A stretch of DNA of 64,000 bases, from the NCBI RefSeq assembly GCF_004803895.1, contig NZ_CP021978.1, forward strand, positions 7,812,001 to 7,876,000. Reading direction: 5' to 3'. The position numbers were made by a program, and so were the translations under genes. Each line of letters starts with the position of its first letter. The first letter of the stretch is position 1. Below, piece after piece: positions 17,264-25,952 of this stretch. Source of the DNA: Streptomyces hawaiiensis. Lineage in GTDB: Bacteria > Actinomycetota > Actinomycetes > Streptomycetales > Streptomycetaceae. The notes below the pieces were generated by a model, which worked only from the letters and a program-made list of their open reading frames with translations, was not told the origin of the DNA and did no database searches.

Positions 17264-17293
17264 ACGTTAGCCCGGCTGTGCCCTTTCTGTGAA
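17264..17293 (-). promoter_or_regulatory. Putative promoter of the MarR gene, with AACGTT dyad
   Basis: On the minus strand TTCACA and TAACGT are separated by 18 bases, and the -10 ends 6 bases before the ATG. An AACGTT palindrome covers the -10, a plausible autoregulatory site. Confidence 0.45.
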
Positions 17294-17336
17294 CGCCGTT
17301 CGGGAACCGGCCCCTTGAGGGCTGCCGGGCCGCGCG

Positions 17337-18284
17337 TCAGGGGCGGTTGGTGAGGTAGCCGCCCATGGAGGTGAAGTAGTCGGCCGCGGGCAGCTCCCGG
17401 CCGTCCTCGGTCCGTACGCGCGTGATGGCCAGGCCGTGGTTGCGTCCGGTGCGGGCGTCGGCGCCGGCGACGATCACCACGCCCTCGCCCTCGCGGTAGA
17501 AGACGCGGCCGGGCGTGCCGCCGTAGCGGCCCTCGGACACGAACGAGGCCAGTACGTCGAGCCGCTTGCCCTTGTGGAAGGTGTAGGCGCTGGGGTACGG
17601 CTCGGACTGGGCGCGCACCAGGCGCTCCAGATCCTCCGCCGGCCAGGTCCAGTCGATGCGGCTGTCCTCGTCGGCCCGCTTGTGGAAGAAGGACGCCTGG
17701 GAGCGGTCCTGCCGGGTGAACTCCGTCTGCCCCGAGGCGATCAGGCCGAGCGCGCCGATGGTGACGGGGGCGATGAGGTCGACGGTCTTGTGGAAGAGGT
17801 CGGTCGCGGTGTCCGTCGGGCCCACCGGCACGGCCTCCTGCCGGACGATGTCGCCGGCGTCGAGCTCGTCGTTCATCATGTGCGCGGTGACGCCCACTTC
17901 GGACTCGCCGTTGATGAGCGCCCAGATCAGCGGGGAGAACCCGGCGTACTTCGGCAGCAGCGAGTCGTGCACGTTCAGCGTGCCGTGGCGCGGCAGGCCG
18001 AAGATGCGCGGGGGGATCCAGGTGCGCCAGTTGTTGGCCACGATGATGTCCGGGTCGGCCTCCTTGAGGCGCTCGAACAGTTCCTCGTCGTCAGGACGGT
18101 TGCGGATCAGCACCGGGACGCCGTGCTCCTCGGCGAGGTCGGCGACGGAGTCGCTCCAGATCTTCTCGTAGGCGTGCTCGCTCTTGGGGTGGGTCACGAC
18201 CAGCACCACGTCGTGCTCGGACTCCAGGAGGGCTTGCAGGGTGCGGTGTCCCCAGGTCTGGTAACCGAACATGACGACCCGCAT
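17337..18284 (-). CDS. cchA: CchA: ornithine-hydroxamate formyltransferase of coelichelin
   Basis: 315 residues, homologous to methionyl-tRNA formyltransferase. The catalytic Asn-His-Asp region is NNWRTWIPPRIF...GTLNVHDSLLPKYAGFSP, with DELDAGDIV behind it; a C-terminal OB-like domain follows. In coelichelin biosynthesis CchA transfers formyl from N10-formyl-tetrahydrofolate to N5-hydroxyornithine. The ATG at 18284 follows GAGGAGG. It is divergent from cchB, and the 246-base region between them holds two iron boxes, so it should be repressed by iron-loaded DmdR1. Confidence 0.93.
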   Translation of the reverse strand: MRVVMFGYQTWGHRTLQALLESEHDVVLVVTHPKSEHAYEKIWSDSVADLAEEHGVPVLIRNRPDDEELFERLKEADPDIIVANNWRTWIPPRIFGLPRHGTLNVHDSLLPKYAGFSPLIWALINGESEVGVTAHMMNDELDAGDIVRQEAVPVGPTDTATDLFHKTVDLIAPVTIGALGLIASGQTEFTRQDRSQASFFHKRADEDSRIDWTWPAEDLERLVRAQSEPYPSAYTFHKGKRLDVLASFVSEGRYGGTPGRVFYREGEGVVIVAGADARTGRNHGLAITRVRTEDGRELPAADYFTSMGGYLTNRP

Positions 18285-18321
18285 GGGGTTCCTCCTCAGA
18301 GCAAGGTGTTGGCGAGGCCAG

Positions 18322-18340
18322 TAAAGCAAGGCTTACCTTA
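18322..18340. promoter_or_regulatory. Iron box (DmdR1/IdeR type), cchA side
   Basis: TAAAGCAAGGCTTACCTTA is an imperfect 19-base dyad related to TTAGGTTAGGCTCACCTAA, about 40 bases upstream of the cchA start. Confidence 0.75.
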
Positions 18341-18425
18341 GTTCGCAACGGGTGCGCACGATGGCCCAGTTGACGGGACCGATTCACGGAGTGGTCCGTT
18401 TTGCCCTGTCGACACCTCAACGGGT

Positions 18426-18444
18426 TTAGCTTAGGCTCACCTAA
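18426..18444. promoter_or_regulatory. Iron box (DmdR1/IdeR type), cchB side
   Basis: TTAGCTTAGGCTCACCTAA differs from the streptomycete consensus TTAGGTTAGGCTCACCTAA at one position. It lies about 90 bases upstream of cchB. Confidence 0.9.
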
Positions 18445-18530
18445 GTTCCTCGGTGGGTCGCTTCGTTGGCATGCCCGCCTTTCCTTCCCTCCACACCTGA
18501 CACGCGGCTGCCCCGCACGATGGGAGTGAC

Positions 18531-19889
18531 ATGTCGCAGGTTCTTCCTGGTGACGCATCACCGGTCCACGACCTGATCGGTATCGGCTTCGGGCCGTCCA
18601 ATGTGGCCATGGCGATCGCGCTCCGCGAGCACAACACCCGCGTCGGCAGGCAGGAGGCGGTCACCGCTCACTTCTTCGAGCAGCAGCCCCGCTTCGGCTG
18701 GCACCGCGGCATGCTCATCGACGACGCCACCATGCAGGTCTCCTTCCTCAAGGACCTGGTGACGCTGCGGAACCCGGCCAGTGAGTACAGCTTCCTCTGC
18801 TACCTGCAGAGCAAGGGCCGGCTCATCGACTTCATCAACCACAAGAACCTGTTCCCGCTGCGCGTGGAGTTCCACGACTACTTCGAGTGGGCCGCGGCCC
18901 AGGTCGACGACATGGTCTCCTATGGCCACGAGGTCGTCGGCGTCGCGCCCGTGACCCGGGACGGCGTCGTGGAGTACCTGGAGGTGACCGTCCGGTCGGG
19001 TGGCGGCCTCGAGGTCCACCGGGCCCGCAACCTCGTCATCGGCACCGGCCTGCGCCCCCTCATGCCCGAGGGCGTGGAGCGCGGCGAACGCGTCTGGCAC
19101 AACTCCGAACTGCTCGCCAGGGTCGACGAGTTGGAGGGCACCTCACCCTCCCGGCTCGTCGTCGTCGGCGCCGGGCAGAGCGCCGCCGAGAACGTCGCCT
19201 ACCTGCACCGCCGCTTCCCCGAGGCCGAGGTCTGCGCCGTCTTCTCCCGCTACGGCTACAGCCCCGCCGACGACAGCAGCTTCGCCAACCGGATCTTCGA
19301 CCCCCAGGCGGTCGACGAGTACTTCGCGGCGCCCGAGGACGTCAAGCGCCGGCTGATGGACTACCACGGCAACACCAACTACTCCGTGGTGGACATCGAC
19401 CTGATCGACGACCTCTACCGGCAGTCGTACCAGGAGAAGGTCCTCGGCACCGAGCGCCTGCGATTCCTCAACGTCTCCCGGCTCACCGCCGTGAAGGAGA
19501 CGCCCACCAGCGCCCTGGCCACCGTGACGTCCCTCGTCACCGGCGAGGAGACCGACCTGGACGCGGACGTCGTGGTCTTCGCCACCGGCTACAGCCAGGC
19601 CGACCCCACGAGCCTGCTCGGCGAGGTCGCCGACCGCTGCCTCCGCGACGACGAGGGCCGTGTCCGCGTCGAGCGCGACTGGCGCATCGCGACCGACCCC
19701 GCCCTGCGGTGCGGCATCTACCTGCAGGGCGGCACGGAGCACACGCACGGCATCACCTCGTCCCTGCTCTCCAACACCGCCATCAGGGTGGGCGAGATCC
19801 TGGACTCGCTCCTCGGCCGCGGGACCGGGCCCGCCTCGGACCGCACGCGGACACTCGCCGACGGCACGGGAAGCACGGCCCGTCAGTAG
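18531..19889 (+). CDS. cchB: CchB: L-ornithine N5-monooxygenase
   Basis: 452 residues, normal length for SidA/PvdA-type enzymes. The FAD-binding glycine motif is IGIGFGPSNVAMAIA near residue 17, the NADPH motif VVVGAGQSAAENV near 210, and the ATGY signature is VVVFATGYSQ near 350. It hydroxylates the side-chain nitrogen of L-ornithine, the first committed step; CchA then formylates the product and the NRPS uses both hydroxyornithine forms. It is first in a unit running into cchC and is governed by the iron box at 18426. Confidence 0.96.
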   Translation: MSQVLPGDASPVHDLIGIGFGPSNVAMAIALREHNTRVGRQEAVTAHFFEQQPRFGWHRGMLIDDATMQVSFLKDLVTLRNPASEYSFLCYLQSKGRLIDFINHKNLFPLRVEFHDYFEWAAAQVDDMVSYGHEVVGVAPVTRDGVVEYLEVTVRSGGGLEVHRARNLVIGTGLRPLMPEGVERGERVWHNSELLARVDELEGTSPSRLVVVGAGQSAAENVAYLHRRFPEAEVCAVFSRYGYSPADDSSFANRIFDPQAVDEYFAAPEDVKRRLMDYHGNTNYSVVDIDLIDDLYRQSYQEKVLGTERLRFLNVSRLTAVKETPTSALATVTSLVTGEETDLDADVVVFATGYSQADPTSLLGEVADRCLRDDEGRVRVERDWRIATDPALRCGIYLQGGTEHTHGITSSLLSNTAIRVGEILDSLLGRGTGPASDRTRTLADGTGSTARQ

Positions 19890-19940
19890 ACACCGCGCAC
19901 GATCAACTCACCTCCGGCGCAAGGGATAACGTACGTCCAC

Positions 19941-21002
19941 ATGGGCACGACTGCTGTGGTGGAGCGCCCCGCGCCCGGGGGCATGGCCAAGGCCCGTCGG
20001 CGACGGGTCGTGGGTCTGGGCATCCTTCTGGCCGTCCTCGTGGTCGCCGCGGCACTGTCGCTCGCCGTCGGCGCGCGGGCGCTGAGCCCCGCCGAGGTGT
20101 GGCACGGGCTCTTCGGAGCCCCGACGTCCGACCAGCGGCTCACGGAGATCCGGCTCATCGTGGAGACCGTACGGGTGCCTCGTACGGTTCTCGCGATCGT
20201 GGCGGGCATCGCCCTGGGGATCGGCGGGGCGCTGATCCAGGGGTACACCCGCAACCCGATCGCCGACACCGGCCTGCTCGGGGTGAACACCGGCGCCTCG
20301 TTCGCCGTGGTGTCGGTGATCGCCGTGTTCGGGTTCTCCAACCCGTTCCAGTACGTCTGGTTCGCCTTTCTCGGGGCGGCGGTCGCCGGTGTCGTGGTGT
20401 TCGGCCTCGCGACCATCGGCCGGGGGGCCGGCAATCCGCTCACGCTGGCACTGGCCGGGCAGGGGATCACGGTGTTCCTCATGGCGATGACCACGGCGGT
20501 CGCGCTGTCGAACCAGGCCTCGCTGAACGCGCTGCGGTTCTGGAACGCGGGCTCCGTGGCCGGCGTCGGATTCGACGTCATCCGGCCGGTGACCGTGTTC
20601 GTCGCCGTCGGTGTGGTGCTGGCCCTGACCACGCTGCCCTCCCTCAACCTGCTCAACCTGGGCGACGACGTGGCGCGGGGGCTCGGCGTGAACATCGCGC
20701 TGAGCCGGACCGTCGGCATCACCGCCATCACGCTGCTGGCGGGGGCGGCGACGGCCGCGTGCGGCCCCATCGCCTTCCTGGGCCTCATGGTGGCCCACGT
20801 GGCCCGCTACCTGACCGGCCCGGACTACCGCTGGCTGGTGCCCTACGCCGGACTGCTCGGCGCCGTCGTCCTGCTGGTCTGCGACATGGTCGGCCGACTG
20901 GTGGTCAGGCCGGGCGAGTTGGACGCCGGTGTCGTCGTGGCTCTTCTCGGCGCTCCCTTCTTCGCGGTGCTCGTCTGGCGCGGAAAGTTCAGGAGCGCAT
21001 GA
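19941..21002 (+). CDS. cchC: CchC: ferric-siderophore ABC permease (FecCD type)
   Basis: 353 residues with about nine to ten membrane helices. Family blocks are RLPRTVLAI-like (VRVPRTVLAIVAGIALGIGGALIQGYTRNPIADTGLLGVN) and GPIAFLGLMVAHVARYL near the C-terminus, the EAA-like loop contacting the ATPase. With CchD it forms the heterodimeric inner-membrane channel for ferri-coelichelin. The start is uncertain: ATG 19941 has AAGGGA 15 bases away, while ATG 19983 has a better-spaced site but shortens the N-terminus. Its stop overlaps the cchD start. Confidence 0.93.
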   Translation: MGTTAVVERPAPGGMAKARRRRVVGLGILLAVLVVAAALSLAVGARALSPAEVWHGLFGAPTSDQRLTEIRLIVETVRVPRTVLAIVAGIALGIGGALIQGYTRNPIADTGLLGVNTGASFAVVSVIAVFGFSNPFQYVWFAFLGAAVAGVVVFGLATIGRGAGNPLTLALAGQGITVFLMAMTTAVALSNQASLNALRFWNAGSVAGVGFDVIRPVTVFVAVGVVLALTTLPSLNLLNLGDDVARGLGVNIALSRTVGITAITLLAGAATAACGPIAFLGLMVAHVARYLTGPDYRWLVPYAGLLGAVVLLVCDMVGRLVVRPGELDAGVVVALLGAPFFAVLVWRGKFRSA

Positions 21003-22060
21003 ACGTGACCGATGTGAAGCCGTCGCTGCCGCCGGGCGTGCGGCTGGGCCGGGTGTCGTTCGTCTGGCGGCCCTGGCTGGTGAGCGTCTCGCTGCTGCTG
21101 GCGGCGGCGGCCTTCCTGGTGTTCTGCGTGTCCATCGGCGTCGGGGACTTCCCCATCGGCCTGCCGCAGGTGATCCGTACGCTCCTCGGGCGGGGCGAGC
21201 AGGTCGACGAGTTCGTCATCATGGACCTGCGGATGCCGCGCGCCCTGGCCGGGCTCGTCGTGGGGATCGCGCTGGGGGTGTCGGGGGCGATCACTCAGTC
21301 CATCGCCCGGAATCCCCTGGCCAGCCCGGACGTCCTTGGCATCACCTCGGGCGCCAGTGCGGTCGCGGTGTTCCTGGTGACGGTGTCGGGCGGGGCCGCC
21401 GCGGCCGTGGTCGACACCGTGGGCCTGTCGGTGGCGGCGCTCGCCGGCGGTCTCACCACGGGACTGCTGGTGTACTTCCTGGCCTGGCGGCGCGGGATCG
21501 ACGGCTTCCGGCTCATCCTCATCGGCATCTCGGTGAGCGCGGTGATGGAGGCCCTCACGACCTGGCTGCTCGTCACGGCCGACATCAGGGACGTGGCCCA
21601 GGCGCAGGCCTGGCTGGTCGGCTCGCTGGACGACCGCTCGTGGGGCGAGGTCGAGGTGGCCCTGTGGGGCACGCTCGTCCTGCTGGTCGTCGTGGCCGCC
21701 GTCGCGTTCCAGTTCAAGCCGATGCACTTCGGCGACGAGGTCGCCGCCGGCCTGGGTGTGCGGTACACGGCCGTGCGGGCGGTGTTGCTGCTGTGCGCCG
21801 TACTGCTGGCCGGTGTGGCGGTGAGCGCGGCGGGCCCGGTCCCGTTCGTCGCACTGGTCGCTCCGCAGGTGGCGATGCGTCTGGCCCGCTGCCCCACACC
21901 GCCGATGGTGGCCTCGGGCCTGGTGGGCGCGTTGCTTCTGATCGGCTCGGACCTGCTCGCGCGGGCGGTCCTGCCGGTCTCGCTCCCGGTCGGCGTGGTC
22001 ACCGCCGCGATCGGCGGGCCCTTCCTCGTCTACCTGCTGGTGCGCGCGAACCTCCGGTAG
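20999..22060 (+). CDS. cchD: CchD: ferric-siderophore ABC permease (FecCD type)
   Basis: 353 residues, paralogous to CchC (RMPRALAGLVVGIALGVSGAITQSIARNPLASPDVLGITSGA; AGPVPFVALVAPQVAMRL). Strongly hydrophobic with the FecCD helix pattern. The ATG at 20999 overlaps the cchC stop (ATGA) and follows an AGGAG site. It partners CchC in uptake of ferri-coelichelin. Confidence 0.93.
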   Translation: MNVTDVKPSLPPGVRLGRVSFVWRPWLVSVSLLLAAAAFLVFCVSIGVGDFPIGLPQVIRTLLGRGEQVDEFVIMDLRMPRALAGLVVGIALGVSGAITQSIARNPLASPDVLGITSGASAVAVFLVTVSGGAAAAVVDTVGLSVAALAGGLTTGLLVYFLAWRRGIDGFRLILIGISVSAVMEALTTWLLVTADIRDVAQAQAWLVGSLDDRSWGEVEVALWGTLVLLVVVAAVAFQFKPMHFGDEVAAGLGVRYTAVRAVLLLCAVLLAGVAVSAAGPVPFVALVAPQVAMRLARCPTPPMVASGLVGALLLIGSDLLARAVLPVSLPVGVVTAAIGGPFLVYLLVRANLR

Positions 22061-22071
22061 ATGTACAAGAG

Positions 22072-22090
22072 TCAGGTGAACCTAAGCAAG
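22072..22090. promoter_or_regulatory. Iron box-like site upstream of cchE
   Basis: TCAGGTGAACCTAAGCAAG matches the reverse complement of the consensus at 14 of 19 positions. It lies between cchD and the preferred cchE start. Confidence 0.6.
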
Positions 22091-22099
22091 GGGGGACCC

Positions 22100-22951
22100 G
22101 TGGTCGCACAGTCCGTCACCGAGGCCGCGGTCGGCGACGCCTCGCGGCTGGCAGCCCGAGGCGTCACGGTCGGCTACGGCGGCCGGGTCGTCATCGACGG
22201 CCTCGACGTGGCGATACCGCCCGGCGTGATCACCACGATCATCGGCCCCAACGGCTGTGGGAAGTCGACCCTGTTGCGGACGCTGTCGCGGCTGCTCAAG
22301 CCGGCCAGGGGGACGGTCGTCCTGGACGGCGAGGACATCGGCGGGCTCAGGACGCGGGACGTGGCGAAGAAGCTCGGTCTGCTGCCGCAGGCGCCGGTCG
22401 CGCCGGAGGGGCTGACCGTGGCCGACCTGGTGGCCAGGGGCCGTCACCCGCACCAGAGCTGGCTGCGCCAGTGGTCGTCCGACGACGCCGACGTGGTGGA
22501 ACGCGCACTCGCCATGACCGGCGTGTCCGACCTGGCCGACCGCCCGGTCGACGCGCTGTCCGGCGGGCAGCGACAGCGCGTCTGGATCTCCATGACGCTG
22601 GCTCAGGGCACCGACCTGCTGCTCCTGGACGAGCCGACGACCTATCTGGACCTGGCGCACGCGGTCGACGTCCTCGACCTGGTCGACGACCTGCACGAGT
22701 CGGGCTGCACCGTCGTCATGGTGCTGCACGATCTCAACCTGGCCGTGCGCTACAGCGACCACCTCGTGGTGATGCGGGAGGGGTCGATCCTGGCGCAGGG
22801 GCATCCGCGGGACGTCGTCACCGCCGAACTGCTGCACGAGGCCTTCGGGTTGCGCGCTCAGGTGATCGACGACCCGGTCGGTGACCGGCCGCTCATCGTG
22901 CCGATCGGGCGCACTCATGTGCACCCGGGACACATCCCGATAAAGGAGTAG
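22100..22951 (+). CDS. cchE: CchE: ferric-siderophore ABC transporter ATPase
   Basis: 283 residues from the GTG at 22100, chosen because AGGGGGG lies 5 bases upstream; an ATG at 22061 would place an iron box inside the gene. Motifs are canonical: Walker A GPNGCGKST, signature LSGGQRQR, Walker B LLLLDEPTTYLD and H-loop VLHDLNLA. It energises CchCD import of ferri-coelichelin. An iron box in front of it suggests it can be transcribed separately from cchBCD. Confidence 0.94.
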   Translation: MVAQSVTEAAVGDASRLAARGVTVGYGGRVVIDGLDVAIPPGVITTIIGPNGCGKSTLLRTLSRLLKPARGTVVLDGEDIGGLRTRDVAKKLGLLPQAPVAPEGLTVADLVARGRHPHQSWLRQWSSDDADVVERALAMTGVSDLADRPVDALSGGQRQRVWISMTLAQGTDLLLLDEPTTYLDLAHAVDVLDLVDDLHESGCTVVMVLHDLNLAVRYSDHLVVMREGSILAQGHPRDVVTAELLHEAFGLRAQVIDDPVGDRPLIVPIGRTHVHPGHIPIKE

Positions 22952-22954
22952 AGG

Positions 22955-22973
22955 TAAGGCTAGGCTAACCTCA
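22955..22973. promoter_or_regulatory. Iron box upstream of cchF
   Basis: TAAGGCTAGGCTAACCTCA matches the consensus TTAGGTTAGGCTCACCTAA at 15 of 19 positions and lies about 75 bases before cchF. Confidence 0.8.
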
Positions 22974-23045
22974 TTCGAGCGCGATAAGGTTTGCCTGCCC
23001 TTAGGCGAGGGTGCAGCGAACTAGCGCGAAAGCAAGGGGTTTTGG

Positions 23046-24104
23046 ATGCTCCTCCATCGAACGACGTCCCGGAAGCCATGGCGGCGGCTGGCGGCGGTCG
23101 TGTCCGCGGCCGCCCTCGGCGTCGGTCTCCTCGCGGGATGCGGCTCGGACTCGGCGGACACGGCGGACAACAAGAACGAGGGCACCCAGGCCGCGGCAGC
23201 CGGCGCGTTCCCGGTCACCGTGGAGCACGCGTTCGGATCCACGAAGGTCGAGAAGGCGCCCCAGCGGGTCGTCTCCGTCGGCTACACCGACGACCAGACC
23301 ATCCTGGCGTTCGGCATCAAGCCCGTCGGCATGGTCGACCAGTACCCCAACCCGCCGGGCAAGTCCCCCGACATCAACACCCAGTGGCCCTGGGTGAAGG
23401 ACAAGTGGGGTGACACCAAGCCCGAGGTCATCATGAAGAACGGCGACTCCGGCCCCAACTACGAGAAGATCGCGGCCCTTCGCCCCGACCTGATCGTCGC
23501 GGTCTACTCGGAGATCGACCAGGCCGGCTACGACAAGCTCTCCAAGATCGCCCCGACGGTGGCCCGCACCAAGGCCGAGAAGGAGCCCTTCAGCGCCCCC
23601 TGGCAGGACAACGCCCTGCACATCGCCAAGGCCCTCGGCAAGGCCGATGAGGGCCAGAAGATGGTCGACGGCATCCAGGGCCAACTGGACGCGGCCAAGA
23701 AGGCGCACCCCGAGCTCGGCAAGGAGACCGCCGTCGCGCTGTCCTGGTACAAGGACTCCGTGGCCCCCTTCACCTCCACCGACGTACGCGGCCGGCTCGT
23801 CACGGGCATCGGCTTCCAGTACCAGACGGAGATCGACAAGGTCGCGGGCGGCAGCTTCTACACCCAGCTCTCGCCGGAGCGCATCGACCTAGTCGACGTG
23901 GACCGCATCTTCGTCATCAACGACAAGGCCGACACCGAGGCGCTCAAGAAGTTCAAGCTGTTCGCCAACCTCGACGCCGTGAAGAAGGGCAACGTGTCCT
24001 ACCTGCTCGACAGCGAGGGGCCGGCGGTCGGCGCGGCCATCTCCCAGGGCACCCTGCTGTCCATGCCGTACGCGATCGACGAGCTCGTCAAGTCGGTCGA
24101 GTAG
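23046..24104 (+). CDS. cchF: CchF: coelichelin-binding lipoprotein
   Basis: 352 residues. The signal peptide ends in a lipobox (LLAGC, Cys32), so the mature protein is membrane-anchored outside the cell. Two Rossmann-like lobes of the class III binding-protein fold follow (KAPQRVVSVGYTDDQTILAFGIKPVGMVD; PDLIVAVYSEIDQAGYDKLSKIAP). It hands ferri-coelichelin to CchCD. The ATG at 23046 follows AAGGGG, and the iron box at 22955 gives it its own promoter. Confidence 0.95.
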   Translation: MLLHRTTSRKPWRRLAAVVSAAALGVGLLAGCGSDSADTADNKNEGTQAAAAGAFPVTVEHAFGSTKVEKAPQRVVSVGYTDDQTILAFGIKPVGMVDQYPNPPGKSPDINTQWPWVKDKWGDTKPEVIMKNGDSGPNYEKIAALRPDLIVAVYSEIDQAGYDKLSKIAPTVARTKAEKEPFSAPWQDNALHIAKALGKADEGQKMVDGIQGQLDAAKKAHPELGKETAVALSWYKDSVAPFTSTDVRGRLVTGIGFQYQTEIDKVAGGSFYTQLSPERIDLVDVDRIFVINDKADTEALKKFKLFANLDAVKKGNVSYLLDSEGPAVGAAISQGTLLSMPYAIDELVKSVE

Positions 24105-24107
24105 GAA

Positions 24108-25895
24108 GTGAGCACCACCGACACGCGCGTCGCGCCGGCGACCCTGCGCACGACAACCGGACGCGAAGCCGGCCGCTGGGTCGCGGCGCACTGCCGCGAG
24201 ATGCCCGGGCTGACCACCGCGACCGTGCTCACCACGGTCGCGGGGGCGGCGCTCCAGGTGCTCCCGGTGCTCCTGCTCGGCCGGGTGGTCGACGGGGTCG
24301 TCGGGGGCGAGGACCGTTCGGTCCTGGTCACGATCGGGGTGCTGATCGGTGCCGCCGCGCTGCTCGGCGCGGCGGCCACCGCGGTGTCCACCTACCTGAT
24401 CGGACGGCTGGGCGCGGATCTGCTCGCGCGGCTGCGCGAAGGCGCCGTCCGGGCGGTGCTCGGCATGCCGAGCGCGCGGATCGAGCAGGTCGGCCGGGGA
24501 GACGTGCTCTCCCGGGTCGGGGACGACGTGGCCGTCATCTCCAAGGGCATCCGCACGGCCGTCCCCACGGTGTTCTCGGCGGGCGTGCTGGTCATTATCG
24601 CGACCCTCGGCATGTTCGGGCTGGACTGGCGGCTGGGCCTGGCCGGCGCGGGCGCGCTGCCCGCGTACGCGCTGGCGCTGCGCTGGTACCTGCCCCGTTC
24701 CGCACCGCTCTACCGCAAGCAGCGCGTGGCCCAGGCCGACCGGGCCCAGGCGTTCATCAGCGGCCTGAACGGCATCGACACGGTCCGCGCCTACCGTCTG
24801 GAGGGTGCCTTCCGCGAGAAGGTCACCACCGAGTCGTGGCGGGTGCGCGAGCTCGGTATCGAGGTGTTCCGGTTCTTCGGCCGGTTCGTCGGCCGGGAGA
24901 ACCGCGCCGAGTTCATCGGGCTGGTCCTGATCCTCGTGGTCGGGTACGCCCTGCTGGAGGCCGACGCCGCCACGCTGGGCGAGGTGTCGGCGGCCCCGCT
25001 GCTGTTCCACCGGCTGTTCACCCCGCTGGGCGCCATCATGTTCACCTTCGACGAGGCCCAGAAGTCGGGCGCGAGCCTGACCCGCCTGGTCGGGGTGCTC
25101 GGGGAGTCCGCCGAGGAGCGGCTGGTCGGCGACGAGTCCGTCCCGGCGGCCCGGGCCGGGGCGTATCCGGTGACCGTCGAGGGACTGACGTTCCGTTACC
25201 CCGGCTCCGAGGAGCCGGTGCTGCGGGACGTCGACCTGACGATCCCGGCCGGCGGGTCGCTCGCCCTGGTGGGCGCCACGGGCGCGGGCAAGACGACTCT
25301 GGCCGCCCTGATCGCCGGTATCGGCACCCCGGAGGCCGGGTCGGTGCGCATCGGGACGACGGACCTCTCCGGCCTGGACGAGGCCGGGGCGCGGGCCCTG
25401 GTGAGCATCCTGACGCAGGAGACGCACGTGTTCTCCGGCCCGCTCGCCGACGACCTGCGGCTGTCCGCGCCGGGGGCGAGCGACGCCGAGCTGCTGGACG
25501 CGTTGCGGACCGTCGGCGCCGAGGGCTGGGTCCGCTCGCTGCCCGACGGGCTGAACACCCCGGTCGGCGAGGGCGGTGAGCGCCTGGACGTCACCAAGGT
25601 CGCCCAGATCGCCCTGGCGCGGCTGGTGCTGGGCCGGGCTCCGGTCGTGGTGCTCGACGAGTCGACCGCGGAGGCCGGCAGCGAGGGCGCCGCCGAGCTG
25701 GAGCGGGCCGTGCTGGCCGCCTGTGCGGGCCGGACCACGCTGTTCGTGGCGCACCGGCTGACCCAGGCGATGGCCGCGGACCGGATCGCCGTGCTCGACG
25801 CGGGCCGCGTCGTGGAGCAGGGGACGCACGAGGAACTGGTGGCTCTGGGCGGCCGGTACGCACGACTGTGGCGGGCCTGGCGAGAGGGTAGTTAG
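24108..25895 (+). CDS. cchG: CchG: half of a heterodimeric ABC exporter
   Basis: 595 residues, six-helix domain then ATPase. Walker A is canonical (GATGAGKTT, Lys395), Walker B is VVVLDEST and the H-loop is VAHRLT, but the signature LSGGQ is replaced by LDVTK (RLDVTKVAQIALARL) and the D-loop is altered (AEAGSE). CchI shows the reverse defects, so the two probably pair. The likely role is export of coelichelin or a precursor. It starts with GTG 3 bases after cchF; AGGAA abuts the start. Confidence 0.9.
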   Translation: MSTTDTRVAPATLRTTTGREAGRWVAAHCREMPGLTTATVLTTVAGAALQVLPVLLLGRVVDGVVGGEDRSVLVTIGVLIGAAALLGAAATAVSTYLIGRLGADLLARLREGAVRAVLGMPSARIEQVGRGDVLSRVGDDVAVISKGIRTAVPTVFSAGVLVIIATLGMFGLDWRLGLAGAGALPAYALALRWYLPRSAPLYRKQRVAQADRAQAFISGLNGIDTVRAYRLEGAFREKVTTESWRVRELGIEVFRFFGRFVGRENRAEFIGLVLILVVGYALLEADAATLGEVSAAPLLFHRLFTPLGAIMFTFDEAQKSGASLTRLVGVLGESAEERLVGDESVPAARAGAYPVTVEGLTFRYPGSEEPVLRDVDLTIPAGGSLALVGATGAGKTTLAALIAGIGTPEAGSVRIGTTDLSGLDEAGARALVSILTQETHVFSGPLADDLRLSAPGASDAELLDALRTVGAEGWVRSLPDGLNTPVGEGGERLDVTKVAQIALARLVLGRAPVVVLDESTAEAGSEGAAELERAVLAACAGRTTLFVAHRLTQAMAADRIAVLDAGRVVEQGTHEELVALGGRYARLWRAWREGS

Positions 25896-25925
25896 GCAAG
25901 CCTTATTTAGGTTAGCCTAACTCCA
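25892..25925. promoter_or_regulatory. Two overlapping iron boxes upstream of cchH
   Basis: TTAGGCAAGCCTTATTTAG (25892-25910) and TTAGGTTAGCCTAACTCCA (25907-25925) are two overlapping 19-base iron-box-like sites between cchG and the NRPS. The second has a near-perfect core. Confidence 0.85.
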
Positions 25926-25952
25926 CATTCTGGAAGGGACGCTGAGTCTTCG

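Noticed and set aside
17280..17305. LexA (SOS) box near GAACGCCGTTC and similar
   Set aside because: The half-sites have 3-base rather than 4-base spacing and do not match the actinobacterial GAAC-N4-GTTC box. No convincing SOS box was seen in the window.
22061..22100. Longer cchE start at ATG 22061
   Set aside because: It has no ribosome site and would place an iron-box-like sequence inside the coding region. GTG 22100 has an excellent ribosome site.
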